Positions 41,807-52,475 of a DNA stretch of 64,000 nt are shown one piece after another. The translations under genes and the position numbers were made by a program. Within the stretch, counting starts at the first letter, position 1; each line of letters begins with the position of its first letter. Source of the DNA: Prorocentrum cordatum (lineage: Eukaryota > Sar > Dinophyceae > Prorocentrales > Prorocentraceae); NCBI GenBank assembly GCA_963575745.1, contig CAUYUJ010000203.1:81001-145000 (forward strand). The letters are read 5' to 3'. Below the pieces are notes generated by a model. It did no database searches and had not been told where the DNA came from. It worked only from the letters and a program-made list of their open reading frames with translations.

Positions 41807-42769
41807 AGGAGGGGCTCAAGTTTTCTGGCGCTGCCAGCGAGGCCACGGGTGGCGGCAGCGGCACCAGGGACGTCCACGGCGAGGGCGCCTCCGTCGAACC
41901 GAGCGGCCAGGGCAAGTTGCACGAGGAGCTGGAGGCCCTGGGCGGCATGGTCTCAGTTATGGCCGCGTCTGCTAAGTCCAAAGAGATCGGCCCGACCACG
42001 CAGCACGTCGACCGCATACGCACCACGCTCCACGGCGACCCGCAGCACGTCGACCGCCGACCAGGTCGGCCCGACAACGCACCACGCTCCACGGATACCC
42101 GCAGCACGTCGACCGCACCGCGCAGATCCGCGCGGAGCTGGCCGCTGCTCGCCCTCTCCTCGTCCAAGGCGCATGGCTGCGTCGATGAAGTCACAGCTGT
42201 GGGCAAGGCCATCGATCAATGGGAGGCCGGCTTCGCAGCAGAGCAAGCAGATAGCGTTGCGAGGCAGGCTCGGGCTGCCGAGATCCAGGAGCTGATCAAT
42301 GCTAAGCAGGCCGCGGAGCTGGAGCTGGAGCTGGAGCGCCAACGCTCGGAGCTGCTGCAGAGTCGCGTGCCGGCCGAGGAGACCGAGAGCTCCGCCGGCA
42401 CGGCGCTCGAAGGTTTCGCCGCGCACCTGGCCAAGCTCCAGTCGGTCATGCCACAGTTGGGCGCAGGCCAGGAGCTGTTCGAGCTATGCGCGCAGCACGC
42501 GGTGCCCTTCGTCGAGCGCACGCGCAAGGCGCGCGCGGACAAAACCGCCGAGGCGCAGGCGCAAGGAGCAGCGCCCGCCCCGGCGCCATCTGCTCCTGCT
42601 GATGACGGCGGGCACTGCGCTGTATCTGATCTTGACATGGATGATATGGACATGGAGGGGGTCAAGGCTTTCATGGCTGACTGCGAAGTGGAGGTTCCCC
42701 AGGAGGAGCCAGAGATCCGAACTCGGGCCAAGCGCCTCGCCAAGACGTTCTAGGACTTCGCCCCGAGAG

Positions 42770-43990
42770 CCAAGAAGAAGGCGAAGCCCAGCGACCAGGC
42801 ATGAGCTGAGCCTGGTGGGCCCTTTCGCTCTCTGTCCCCATGACGGGACCGCCATCGCTGCATGCCGCTCGGAGCCCCTGGGCGCCGTGGGGCGCGGGCA
42901 CACGCGGTCTGGGAGTGGCCTGAAGATGGCATGTTCTGTTCTTCGGGTTTTGTCCCGCACGCTTCATGCTGATGACTGGGGTGCGCTCTGTGCGTGGCGC
43001 CTCCGCAGGCGCGTGGGCTCACGGAGGCCTCGGCGCGCCGCCTGCTGCGGCGGCCTCGGTGGCGCGCCGCTCGTGCCCCCCGCCTCGCCAGACGCCATCG
43101 GGGAGGTCGCCCTGCCCTCGTCTGACGGTTGGCCAGTGCGACAGCGGCGGCGACTTGCTCGGAAACGCGGGAGCGGGCCGGGGCGAGCGGCGGCGCGACG
43201 CGATGGAGGGTCGCCTGCTGGCGGCACCGACGGGGCCACCGCCCCCATCCAAGGGTTCATCGCAACGGTGAACGACACTTCCCACAGCTGCCTTCTCGAC
43301 TATCTGCCTGGAGCGGTGGCCACGGTGCTGCTCGCGCAGGAGCACCACCTGCTGGCTGACAGGATCCCGCGGGCCCAAGCCAGGGCTCGCGACATGGGCC
43401 GGCATGGCCACTGGGCCCTTGCCCTCCCCAGCGACACGACCGAGAGCGGCACGGTCGCGGGCGTGGCGATCCTGGTGCGCGCGGACACCATGATCACGGC
43501 GCCCGAGCTCGACGAGGCGAACCTGCGCCTGGTCGGCCCCTTTGCACACGCGCGCTGGGGCGTGCCAGGAGGCTTCGTGGCGGGCAGCCTCTACTTGGAC
43601 AAGGGCGGTATGGGCCCCGGCAACTCGGCGCACGTCTGGAACATGGTCAAGACGGTTTGCCGCCTCAACGCCTTCGGCCATGATTGGGTGATCGGAGGTG
43701 ATTGGGACAGCGAGCCCTCGGCCGCCCTCGCCTATCCTTGGGCGCAGTCCGCGGCCGCTGCTGCCTTTGTGCTTGCGCTGCCGACTTGCAAGCAATCTGC
43801 TCCAGGCACCATCATCGACTACTTCGTTGCGTCGGCCAACTTGTCGGCTCGGTTACACCATCACGTGGAGGTGGACGAGGGCGCCGACCTTTACCCGCAA
43901 CGCCCCGTCTTGCTGCAGGTGATGGTACAAGACACGCCGACGTGGAGACTGGTACCCGACGTGCCGAAGCCACTGCCTCGGCAGGTGCCC
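42770..43990 (+). pseudogene. LINE-2 ORF2 part 1: degenerate EEP endonuclease
   Basis: EEP motifs in one open frame: IATVNDTSHSCLLDYL (Asn near 43268), LLAQEHHL (Glu near 43339), VAGVAILVRA, GSLYLDKGG, VIGGDWDSEP (about 43690-43719), IIDYFVAS, then DLYPQRPVLLQV (about 43885). Two catalytic positions look changed compared with LINE-1: Asn to Asp in the GDWN motif, and the terminal His to Gln (YPQRP against HPHRP). The frame slips near 43985. The domain is probably inactive. Confidence 0.8.
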
Positions 43991-43991
43991 G

Positions 43992-45600
43992 TTGGTTGCG
44001 CGCTTCCCCGTGGACTGGGGCCCGCGGCCGATCGAGTGCGCTGGCGACTCGAGCGAGCTGGCGCACGCCTGGGACTACGCGGTGCAAGGCGTCGAGCGGG
44101 AGCCAACCAATCGCTGCGACTTCATCGGGCCAAGCGCCCTTGTCAACTCTGGCCGGGTAGGGGGGCCGCAGTTTGCGCGGCGGCAAGCCCGCTGGAAGCC
44201 CTCCTGCAAGCGAGCGGCCAAGAGGCCTGCCACCCTGGCTTGGAGGACGGCTGTTCGGTCGCTCGCCCGCAGTAGGCGCGAACGGCGCAGGCTGCGAGAC
44301 TTGGTGACCACGTCGCAGCTGGCCTTCATCACGGCGGCTTTCTCGCCTGAGCAGCGCACGGTGCTCCTCGCGGCCTTCTCCGACGTGCTGAGGTCTCTTG
44401 CCGGCGCACTGCGCGGCCGCATGGTCCTTGCCAGCCCCCCGATGCAGTTGGATTCCTTCCTTCAGTCCGGCCTGGGCGCGCTGGTCGCGCCGACCTTCGA
44501 CGGCCTGTGCGAGTCGGCGCAGGAGGAGTCCCTGCTCCGCGCCATGCTCGACCAGCAGGCGAGCCGACGCGCCTGGGGTGTGGCCTCCGCTGCACGCAAG
44601 GCTTCCAAGGCGCCCTCTGTCGACGAGGTGGTCTCTTGGCTACGGTTGCGCGACAGGGCCCAGCCCTGCGCGTTGATCGACGGGGACTTGGCCTCGTGGA
44701 GAGGGATCGGGTCGCACCATGCCTGCGTCGAGCTGGAGCGACCCGCCGAGTCGGACGAATGGCCCGCACTCCCCCCCACCCCAGGACTCGAGGTGCTGGC
44801 GGTCATCCTGTCCCTACCAGGGGCCACTTCCACGGGGCCGACTGAACTCCACCCGCGTTCCCCGCGGCGCCTTCCGGACCAGGCGCTCGGGGCGATGGCG
44901 AGGTTATCCGTGCAATGCGAGTCGGTCTTGGACTGGCCGAGGGACCACCTCTGGGCAATGATGCGCCGCGTCCCGAAGCCCGAGTCAGGCCACCGCCTCG
45001 TCGCCGTCCTGGACACATTATTCCGGGTTCGGGGCCGCCGGCGCCGCCCGCTCACCAGGGCCTCGTCCGTCGAGCACCGCGTCGAGGAGGTGCGGGGCAC
45101 GCGCAGCCGCTACACCAGCAGCGACAGCGCGTCCGAGCACAACCTGCAGGCCGAGATCGGCTCCATCAAGGGCCAGTTCGTGGTCACGGCCCTGGATGAC
45201 ATCAAGAAGGCCTGCGACATTTCACGCCCTGCCCAGCTGCGCCAAGAAGGCCTGCACTAGGTCCCCCCCCTCGGATGCCATGGAAGTTGGTTTGGCAGCG
45301 CAGACTGCCGCGCCGCTTGGAAGGCAACGCCTCGGTCTCCAGCGCCTTCGCGTCCGATCAGGGCTTCTTCGCTGGATGCGCGCGCCCTGGCGGCATGCTC
45401 GAGCTTCTCGCCTTGCGGGCCTCTTGAGGATTAAAGAGGCCCCCGTGAATCTCAGCCCGAGGATGCTGGTCGACGACGTCTCCATCCAGCACGATGGCGA
45501 TGACTAGCGTGGGGCTGTTCACCTGGACAGGGCAGTGCAGCTGTTCCAGGCGGACTCCGCGCCGCCTGGCGTTGTCTTCAACCTGGGGGAGTCTGGCGTC
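43992..45600 (+). pseudogene. LINE-2 ORF2 part 2: frameshifted reverse transcriptase
   Basis: The linker and the N-terminal RT (SGHRLVAVLDTLFRVRG) lead to motif A, VVTALDDIKKACDI (about 45182-45223). Motif B (DQGFFAGCARPGGMLELLAL) continues in another frame at about 45355-45415. Motif C is RMLVDDVSIQHDG in a third frame, LVDD at 45466-45477, followed by VFNLGESGVMV (about 45570), the motif D-like element. At least three frameshifts separate the motifs. Confidence 0.85.
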
Positions 45601-47819
45601 ATGGTTGCTACCAGGACCCCGCGCGGCGGTCAGGAGGTCGCGCGGACGCCTCCCTCTCCGCCCTTGGATGCGCAATCTCGGCCACGAGGCCGCGCGACAT
45701 CAAGAGCGCCAGCGGCTCCGGCAGCTCCTTCAGCGCAAGCATCGGCTGAACGTGTTTCGCGGTGCGGCAGGCCGCAAGGCTTCTATCTTATGGCGGTCTG
45801 GAGCTCAGCCCGCCGTCGGTCACGGCGCTGGAGTCTCTGGGGTGCCAGACTAGGTGCTGAAGCAGACGAGGCCCGTCGCGGCCGCGCTGGTCGGGGCCCC
45901 TGCTCACGTCTCAATAGCGCCGTACTTGCACTGCCAGTGGCAGCGGCGGCGCGACCCGATCTTCGACGCAACCGCAGCCATCCTCCGCCGCTTCCACTGC
46001 TTCATCTGGGACGGGCGGGCGCTCCTCAGCGACGTGCGCTACGCTTGGGCTGAACTGGTTCCTCGCGCACAGGCAGGCCTCTCCTGGGCGGGCGTGCGAG
46101 GCCCGATGGCGGCCGTGTTCCCTGCGCTTCAGTTCATTGGCTGGGAGTGCCAGTCACCAGTTCATTGGCGGGACGACCTGGGCCAGATCTACGACTTGCT
46201 GCAGGTGGCCCCCGCTGAAATGCGCAGCTTCTTGGAGGCGCAGGTCAAGCGCCAGCAGATGAGCAAGCTTGCCTCAGCGCTGCCCGCGACCGGGGAGACC
46301 TACGCCGACGTGCGCGAGCGGGCGCTGAGACTTGGGCCGACTGAGCTTCCGCCCTCGAAGCTCGGTGCGATTCGCGCGCCCTGGGCCGACCGTCTCCCGA
46401 CAGCGGCGAGGCTCGTCGCATGGGGCCGCCGCGCCGAGCCTTCGTGCCAGGCGCGCTCGGAGCCAGACGGCAGCTTCGGACGCGTCTGGCGCGCGCGCCC
46501 CGCTCTCGAGGCACCCGACGAGAAAGAACCTATGATGGAGTGCGATGTTCTGCCAGACGAGTTTCTTTCTCATCGGGAAGCGCATTGCATCTGCCCCGTG
46601 GCCTTCCCAGGCTGTCTGCTGACGCCACCCCCTTTCCACCGGCGATCCCTGAGCGCTGGGGGCGCGGCGACGTGCGAGGGTTTTGGGGGCCTGTGACGTT
46701 CGGGGGCGGGAGTGCTCAGGGATCCTCGGTGCCAGAGGTGCGCAGGGCTGGCTGGTCGATCGCGCAACTCTCCTCGGACCTCCCCCCTGTGCGAGCTCGG
46801 TTTGGCAGCCTCGATCGACCCGCGCAAATAGTTGGTCGCGCCGAGCGCACCGCTGCGTCAGATGCCTTCCGCGTGAATCCAGCTTTGAAGGCGCATTTAT
46901 TTGATATCTTGGCTCCTGTCCGCGAGGGGCAGAGCTGGGGCCCCGAGCTAGCTTGCGGCATGCGGAAATACGCCCTGGTCCGGAGGTCGATCTTCGCACA
47001 GGCCGATAAACGGACATCCCTCGCCCTTTTTTTCTTGCGTGAACCCCCGCCCACCTCTCGTTAGAGCAGGCCTATTAGCTTGGGTCGGCAGTGCATGGGC
47101 CGATTTCTTTGTTAAAATCGCGCCGCGTAGGTCTATGGTCTCTCGCGGGCTCTGCACAGCCATCGAGGGCGAGCTTCAATTCCATGGAACCTCGTTGCAG
47201 TATGTCTCATGGGCTGCAGCCAGGGTTGTCAGGCCTAGGCGTTGGACAGACATCCCTCCTCCTCCTCCGCATCCGAAGGCCCCGCGTTGTCGCTATATGA
47301 GCATCAGTTTTACTTGGGCAACCGTTCGGGCGAAGTCAGGTGTGGCAGCTGTTTTGTTGGGGCGCGTTCTGCCAGTACCTTCGCCCATCTGTGTAGCGAT
47401 TCCTTGCGATTTTGTCGTAGGAACGGGATGGCGGCCTTGGAGGGCCAGCGAGTGGCTCAGGAAGACGGGGCCCCGCGCCCAGGCAATCCAGGCCGAGGCC
47501 GTGGGTTTCGCCCTCGCCGCTGCTGCCGCTGCCTCCCCCCCTGCCGCTGCCTCTGCTAAGCCTCCTGAACCTCGTCTGCATGAAGACGCTGGGACGGCCG
47601 CCCTCCAGGAGTTTCGTAATCGCGGCCATGCAATGGCCCAGATTGGCAGCGTTTGCATATGCGCAGCCTGTTCTGGCTTCCTTCGGTGGGGTCACGTTGG
47701 CCCTCCTCGACGTTTGTCGTGGTCCTTCGGTCGTGCCCTTGGTTCGCGATGCGCAGGTGAGGAAGCTGGAGAGGGCCCGTAGGGGCCTGCACCCGTCCAC
47801 GGGGTCTGCGCTGGACTGA
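45600..47819 (+). pseudogene. LINE-2 ORF2 part 3: RT thumb/linker, RNase H and C-terminal tail
   Basis: A linker (IAPYLHCQWQRRRDPIFDA, about 45918-45974) precedes an RNase H remnant. Where a catalytic Asp is expected in a T-D-G-S motif the sequence reads FGGGSAQGSS (about 46698-46727), so the first Asp appears lost. The Glu is kept in VGRAERTAAS (about 46832-46861). SAWADFFVKIA (about 47088-47120) matches the fourth motif. The tail VRKLERARRGLHPSTG ends at 47819. Several frames alternate. Nothing here could be functional. Confidence 0.7.
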
Positions 47820-48274
47820 TTTGGCGTGTTCCTGGCCTGGCCCTGTCTTCTTGCCTGGCCGTGGTCAGCCCCGATTGGCCATTTGGTCGGGATCAGCATT
47901 CGGCCAAGTGCTTATCCCTACCGAGACGTCGTTCCGACGTTTACTCCATGTTTGTAGGGCACTTTGCTCATACCCCGTCGCTGTTAGGGCAAGCTGACGA
48001 CGCTTTGGCCGGCGCCCACCTCCTCCTTCCCCCCTCCAAGTGATGGTGGCGGTGGTGGAACACAGGCCCATCAGAGCAGGGGGGCAGGGGACAGCTCGGG
48101 GATACATCCACCCAGAGGCTAGACGGACGCACCCCTTATCGAAAACGGATGCCCCCCCCCCCCCCGTCGTAGATCCACGAGTTTGGCCCCGAATCTCTGG
48201 TCCGTTTGGGCACCCCCCACGAAGTCGGGGACTGGGGTCGTCATGCCTGCCGCCATGGGGTGCAGTGGGGGCCC
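47820..48274. other. Unassigned stretch downstream of LINE-2
   Basis: May include the LINE-2 3'UTR; no poly-A run marks its end. A C12 run lies at 48153-48164. Confidence 0.4.
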
Positions 48275-48450
48275 ATGCCCAAAAACACCCGGCTTGCATC
48301 CAGGGTGCCCTGGGTTTCTTGGGTTTCGATGGTTCTGTTGCGGCGAGCGCGACGCTCCCGCGCCAGAGCCTAATGGACGTCTTGGGGTCTCAGGGTTGGG
48401 TTTCGTGGGGTTGGGTTTCGTGGAAGGTTTCTTGTGGTCGAGCTCCCTGG
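48275..48450. repeat. Dispersed repeat F12, copy 1
   Basis: AAAACACCCGGCTTGCATCC, TGGACGTCTTGGGGTCTCAG and GGAAGGTTTCTTGTGGTCGA occur in the same order at 51805-51955, and the first phrase also near 51395. Confidence 0.75.
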
Positions 48451-48955
48451 AGTAGATCCCCGAGGGGAGGGGCGATGCAGGGAGAGGGGCGGGGCCGCGG
48501 GGGCGGGGCAGGAACGGCAAGGAGAACGGCGCGGGGGGGGGGAAACATGGCAGGTCGGGCCGCCGCCTGGGGACACGGTGCGGGTCCGAAAACCATCCAA
48601 CAGCGGGTCCGAGAACCATCCAACAGCCATCAAACAAGCCATCAAACAATCATCAAACGAAAACATCCGGAAATCATCGAAGTAGAAACATCCAACAGGT
48701 TTCCTGTGGTCGAGCTCCTACTGCACGCCACCTGCTCGAGCCTCGCCCCGGGCCCACAAACCTCCCCTGGGAGGGCTTCCCCCGGCCCCGCGCCGCCCCG
48801 CAGGGCGCGCGGGCCCGCCGGGCGCGGGGGGCGGAGAGGCCTCGGGAAGCCCTTCGGGTAGGCCCTCCGGAAGGCCCCAGGAAGTCCCAGGACGCTCCGG
48901 GAGGCCGGTCGCCACGTGTTCAGGTCGCTGGCACGGGCGGGAGGGAGGAAGCGAG
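48451..48955. other. Unassigned stretch with CCATCAAAC-type words
   Basis: At 48590-48700, ACCATCCAACAG and CATCAAACAAGC words repeat loosely. The F12 phrase GGTTTCCTGTGGTCGAGCTC recurs near 48700. No gene recognised. Confidence 0.4.
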
Positions 48956-49115
48956 GGAGGGAGGGAGGGAGGAGGAGGAGGAGGAGGAGGAGGAGGAGGA
49001 GGAGGAGGAGGAGGAGGAGGAGGAGGAGAGGGAGGTTGGAGGAGGGGGGGGGAAGGGAGGAGGGAGGAGGGAGGAGGGGGGAGAGGGGGAGGAGGAGGGA
49101 GGAGGTCAGTCGGTG
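48956..49115. repeat. (GGA)n polypurine tract
   Basis: About 160 bp of GGA/GGGA repeat. Confidence 0.95.
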
Positions 49116-49229
49116 CGGTTCGGCACTGCTGCAGCCTGCAGCCAGGGGGAGCTGGGGTAACTCTTACTCCGACCGCCGCGTGTCCAGCACATGAGGGTGT
49201 GCCCAAAAGCCCTGAGGCCCGAGCTTGTC

Positions 49230-49565
49230 ACGGGAGTGATGTGGACGACGACGATGAGTGCGGCGACGGCGGCGGCGACGGCGATGGGATTGACGACGGC
49301 TCCAACGGCGAGGGAAAGGTCGGCCCATAATCGCGTAAGCACGAATAACGAAGACGACGGCAGCGACGACGACGACGATAGACGATAGCCATGGCGACAG
49401 CAGCGGCGACGTCGACGGCGACGGCAGCAGTGACAAGGACGACGGCGGCGGCGACGGCGAGAGACGACCACCACGTCGGGCCAGAAACGGGGAAGAGCCG
49501 AGCGCAGTCGACGACGTCGGCAGCGACCACAAAGATCGGGCTGGACGAACGGGTAGGATAAGTAA
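49230..49565. repeat. Degenerate (GAC/GCG)n tract
   Basis: Imperfect ACG, GCG and GAC trinucleotides with unique patches. Confidence 0.7.
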
Positions 49566-49568
49566 GGA

Positions 49569-49705
49569 AACGGGGGGGCACGAAATCTGCTGCCAGCAGC
49601 TGGTTTCAGCCCCGCCGCTGGGCGAAGTCCTCGATGGGCGCCTCCCGGCGCGAGGAGGCGCCAGGAAAACCAGCTACGTCGGCTGATTATCTACTCTGCC
49701 CTTCC
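49569..49705. mobile_element. Foldback family F9, diverged copy
   Basis: Shares GAAATCTGCTGCCAGCAGCT, GGTTTCAGCC, GGCGCCAGGAAAACCAGC and TACGT-GGCTGATT with 8952-9148. Outer ends GGAAACGGGGGG and GTTTCGCTCCC are weakly inverted. Confidence 0.65.
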
Positions 49706-49724
49706 GTTTCGCTCCCCAAAAAAG

Positions 49725-49860
49725 ACGATGTCGACGGCGACAAGCGTTGACGCTGGCGACGACGGCGGCGGCGACGGCAGCGACGATGGCGGCGGCGGCG
49801 GCGGTGGCGGCGACGGGCCACGGTGGCGGCGGCGGCGACGGCGCTCGCGGCGCCGCCCGA
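49725..49860. repeat. (GCG/ACG)n trinucleotide tract
   Basis: GGCGAC and GGCGGC repeats. Confidence 0.9.
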
Positions 49861-50093
49861 GGAGTACATGCCGGTCAAGAGCTGCCCCGATGAGGCTCGG
49901 GAGCCTTGGGACAGGAGTCGATACAAACGGGGTTCAGCCAGAGCGCTGAATCTTGCGGGATCCTGCGAAGCCAGGCTGGCTGGCGCGCTGGATCCTTTCA
50001 GGAGTTCGCAGGATCCTGCAATTCCTGACTGGCCCGTGTTTGCATTAACCCATGTCTGCACAAGCTTGACATGCTCCCACGGGATGGTCGGGG
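49861..50093. other. Unassigned stretch
   Basis: No gene recognised. GCGGGATCCTGCGA and CGCAGGATCCTGC near 49958-50018 form a short inverted pair. Confidence 0.4.
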
Positions 50094-50233
50094 GTGGACA
50101 GACCTCCTGCCCTGACACGTCGATTAGCGAATTGGCCGTTTTCGGTTCGCGAGAGGGCGTCGCGGCCGTCATTTTTTGCGGATCCAGGTCCGTCGGTCTC
50201 GGTCCCGGGCCGTTTTCACGAAGGTCCGTCCAC
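50094..50233. mobile_element. Foldback family F2, copy 3 (internally deleted)
   Basis: Ends GTGGACAGACCTCC and GGTCCGTCCAC. Interior GACACGTCGATTAGCGAATT and TTTTCGGTTCGCGAGAGGG. About 20 bp shorter than the 160-bp copies. Confidence 0.8.
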
Positions 50234-50374
50234 CGCCGAGAGGGGGGGGGGGGGAAGGTGCGCCCTCGCCGCGGGCGGCGGGCGCGCACGCGGCCAGGCC
50301 CGCGCGCCCACCGGGGGCCTCTGCGCGGAGGCCCTCGCGGAGGCGGTCGCGAGAGGGGCCTTCGATAGGGGGCC

Positions 50375-50510
50375 ACACGCGAACCCTACCCCTACCCCCC
50401 ACGATTTCTGAGGGGGAGGGTGGGGTTCACTTCGCTCGGGAGCTCCCGAACGAAGTGAACCCCACCCTCCCCCTCAGAAATCGTGGGGGGTAGGGGTAGG
50501 GTTCGCGTGT
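50375..50510. repeat. 136-bp near-perfect palindrome
   Basis: Left arm 50375-50442 (ACACGCGAACCCTACCCC onward) and right arm 50443-50510 are reverse complements with a single mismatch (50435 against 50450), no indel and no spacer. The centre is CGGGAGCTCCCG. Weaker complementarity extends about 18 bp further on each side (GGGGGC and GCCCCC). Confidence 0.95.
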
Positions 50511-50597
50511 AAGCCCCCATTCGAGGGGCCGTCGGGGCCCCGGGCGGGCCTTCGGAGCCTGAGTCGGCGGCGAGGGAGGGGGGGAAAGCGAGGAGGA

Positions 50598-50744
50598 GAA
50601 GGCCTGCTCGCCTGCTCAGAAGGCGGCGTGGCTTCTCAGGAGCCCGCCATCTTGGAAGTTTCCTGCGTCTTCGGGGAAGGCTCAGGGGACTTCTCAGGAG
50701 GCTAGGGGGCTTCCAGGCCTTTTGAGAAGGCCCGCCCCTTCTCC
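50598..50744. mobile_element. Repeat family F6, copy 2
   Basis: Same word order as 39258-39416: GCTCAGAAGGCGGCG, GGCTTCTCAGGAGCC, TCTTCGGGGAAGGCTCAG. Confidence 0.7.
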
Positions 50745-50850
50745 TCCTCCTCCTCCTCCTCCTCCTCCTCCTCGTCCTCCTCCTCCTCCTCCTCCTCCTC
50801 CTCCTCCTCGTCCCCCTCCTCCTCCTGTTCCTCCTCCTCTTCCCCCCCGG
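50740..50850. repeat. (CTC)n microsatellite
   Basis: About 110 bp of CTC repeat with CGTCC interruptions. Confidence 0.95.
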
Positions 50851-51735
50851 GGCCCGCCGCCGATGAAGACGCCGGAGAACTCCGGGGGCGTCTGGAGTCC
50901 TGCGCGGAGGCCTCGGAGGCCTCGCGGGTCAGCGCCTCCTCGGCACGGCGGCTCTCCGTCGCAGGATGAGGTTCGCGGTCTCTCTGTTCCGCATCGGGCG
51001 GGGGGGGGGGGAAGGGGCACTCGTGGCCGCGGCTGGGCGCGGCTCTAGCAGCTGGTCGGGGTGGTGGCCGATTTGGGGATCGATTCTCACCGACATCTCG
51101 ATCTGCTACAGAATTGATTTATCATTTTTTTTCTGCTCGCCGAGAATGTTTGCACACCCGGGGGACTTTTACGTACCTTTTTGTAGATCTGGCGGGAATT
51201 GTAATTTTGTGGTACCTCAATGTTGTTTGTGGTCGGTCTTCTACTCGAACATCCCCCTCGTTTTCCTCGCCCGCCCTGCAGGAGTTGGTGGCTGAGGCTC
51301 CTGGAGGTGCTCGCCGCAAGAGCGGCGGTGCCCCGCGGAGGCGCACGCCATCTGCAAACGTACCCGGGCCTCCTAGGGAGGGCGCCCATGCCATGAAACA
51401 CCCTGCTTGCTTCCAGGGTGGTCATGGTTTTCGTATTCATTGTTTTGCCGATTGGCGCGGACCCCTGCACTCCCTCCCCCACCCCTCCCCATGGAGCAGA
51501 TCCTGGCCTCTTGGGGGCGCCTGTTTCAAGCAGGTGGAATCTGCCCCGTGAGACGAGCTGTTGCAAACAGTCGCGCTAAGCAGAGGTCCAGAGCCAGACC
51601 CCCCCTCCCCCCCCCGTTCCGCCCAATGTCGAAACGCCGAATAAGAAAACGGCCACGTGCGCTGGGTTACTCGGGTTCCATGGTTCTTCGATGGAACGCG
51701 TCCTCGCACAATCATCGACAAGGCTAACCTCCAGC
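50851..51735. other. Unassigned stretch with an F12 fragment
   Basis: The F12 phrase GAAACACCCTGCTTGC occurs near 51395. No gene recognised. Confidence 0.4.
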
Positions 51736-51762
51736 ATATATATATATATATATATATATAAC
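51736..51762. repeat. (TA)n microsatellite
   Basis: Thirteen or so TA units. Confidence 0.95.
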
Positions 51763-51804
51763 CATATCAACATCACCCGATTTCACCCGTACGATACAGT
51801 GGAA

Positions 51805-51955
51805 ACCCGTGCCAAGAAACACCCGGTTTGCCTCCAGGGGTTCGATGGCTCTACGGTGGAAAATGTGGCGTCCCCACACCAAAAAACGAATGGACGTCCT
51901 GGGGTCTCAGGGCGGGCTTTCTTGCGGAAGGTTTTTGGTGGTCGAGTTATTATTG
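51805..51955. repeat. Dispersed repeat F12, copy 2
   Basis: Same phrases in the same order as 48275-48450 (GAAACACCCGGTTTGCCTCC, TGGACGTCCTGGGGTCTCAG, GGAAGGTTTTTGGTGGTCGA). Confidence 0.75.
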
Positions 51956-51959
51956 TACA

Positions 51960-52233
51960 ACCGTCAAGAAGGGTACTTTCTAAAATAGTTAACACCAATT
52001 TGATATCACCCTCTTTCACCCGTTCAATATCGTTCCCTTCAATGTCGAAGCAGAGCGGAACGCGGTCTGGGCGGGTGCGGCTCGGAATTTCCACGATGGC
52101 CGACATTGGAGAGACGGCGCCAGCAAATATTTTGCACACAATGCCACCCAACGCCAGGACATCACGTCGACAAGGAAGCTTGACACATTTGGTTATAGGT
52201 TCTTGCGTCAAGGGTACTATGTCCTGGCTTGTT
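51960..52233 (-). pseudogene. Possible protein-kinase-like remnant
   Basis: On the minus strand an open frame gives CRRDVLALGGIVCKIFAGAV, which resembles the subdomain IX region of protein kinases (D-V-x-x-L-G followed by a hydrophobic helix). It continues DRVPLCFDIEGNDIERVK and runs into repeat F12. Composition is ordinary, unlike the repeat-derived frames nearby, but no nucleotide-binding or DFG motif is secure. Treat as a fragment of an unidentified gene. Confidence 0.3.
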
Positions 52234-52311
52234 CAAAACAGGGCCCCCGTAGATCTTGACCCCTCCATGGGTGAAGCAGTGGCGAAGCGTCCTGGCTCGC
52301 CAATTGGTTCA

Positions 52312-52475
52312 CCAACCAGTGTTCTAATATCTCGTTGTGGTTTGCACGACATGTCCTTGGAACACTTCTGGCTGAGGCCATCTTGGTTTAACACATCGCT
52401 TTTTGGTTTTTGAAGTTTCGCCTTTCCTATATGAGAAGATGTTAGAACGTTCGTTTTTGTTCAAGGACATGCCGT
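52312..52475. mobile_element. Foldback family F5, copy 3 (diverged)
   Basis: AACCAGTGTTCTAATATCTC, TTGGAACACTTCTGGCTGAG as in the other F5 copies; the right end is diverged. The downstream phrase CTTGTCCCTGCTCAACGG echoes the family's flank. Confidence 0.65.

Larger units (their letters stand above)
41568..42753 (+). pseudogene. LINE-2 ORF1: coiled-coil protein interrupted by R163
   Basis: The ancestral start is probably the ATG at 41568 (MCAVKTLKPGPPLS). After codon 14 the 163-bp repeat and a 31-bp duplication intervene. The frame then resumes at 41776 as KTLKPGPPLSEEGLKFSG, shifted by one base because the net insertion is 196 bp. The rest is a Gly/Ser-rich stretch, a His/Arg-rich variable part (about 41990-42120, repeating CACGTCGACCG), a coiled coil (for example LINAKQAAELELELERQRS, about 42290-42345) and an acidic tail (SDLDMDDMDMEGVK), ending at TAG 42751-42753. 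No zinc finger is seen, unlike LINE-1 ORF1. The product is presumably an RNA-binding LINE ORF1 protein. Confidence 0.7.
41358..47819 (+). mobile_element. LINE-2: second, more decayed LINE
   Basis: Same plan as LINE-1 (ORF1, endonuclease, reverse transcriptase, RNase H, C-terminal tail), but only distantly similar in sequence. The C-terminus VRKLERARRGLHPSTG parallels LINE-1's MRKLRRGLHPDKKG, which shows common descent. No spliced leader, poly-A tail or target duplication was found, so both limits are provisional. The left limit is set at the palindrome and the right at the last recognisable codon. Confidence 0.8.

Noticed and set aside
41813-41820. GGCTCAAG, the last 8 bases of the leader, inside LINE-2 ORF1
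   Set aside because: Too short; it lies in coding sequence downstream of the ORF1 start and lacks the rest of the leader.
50381-50505. TAGGGGTAGGG runs as telomere repeats
   Set aside because: Only two or three units, lacking the TTTAGGG form, and confined to the arms of a palindrome.
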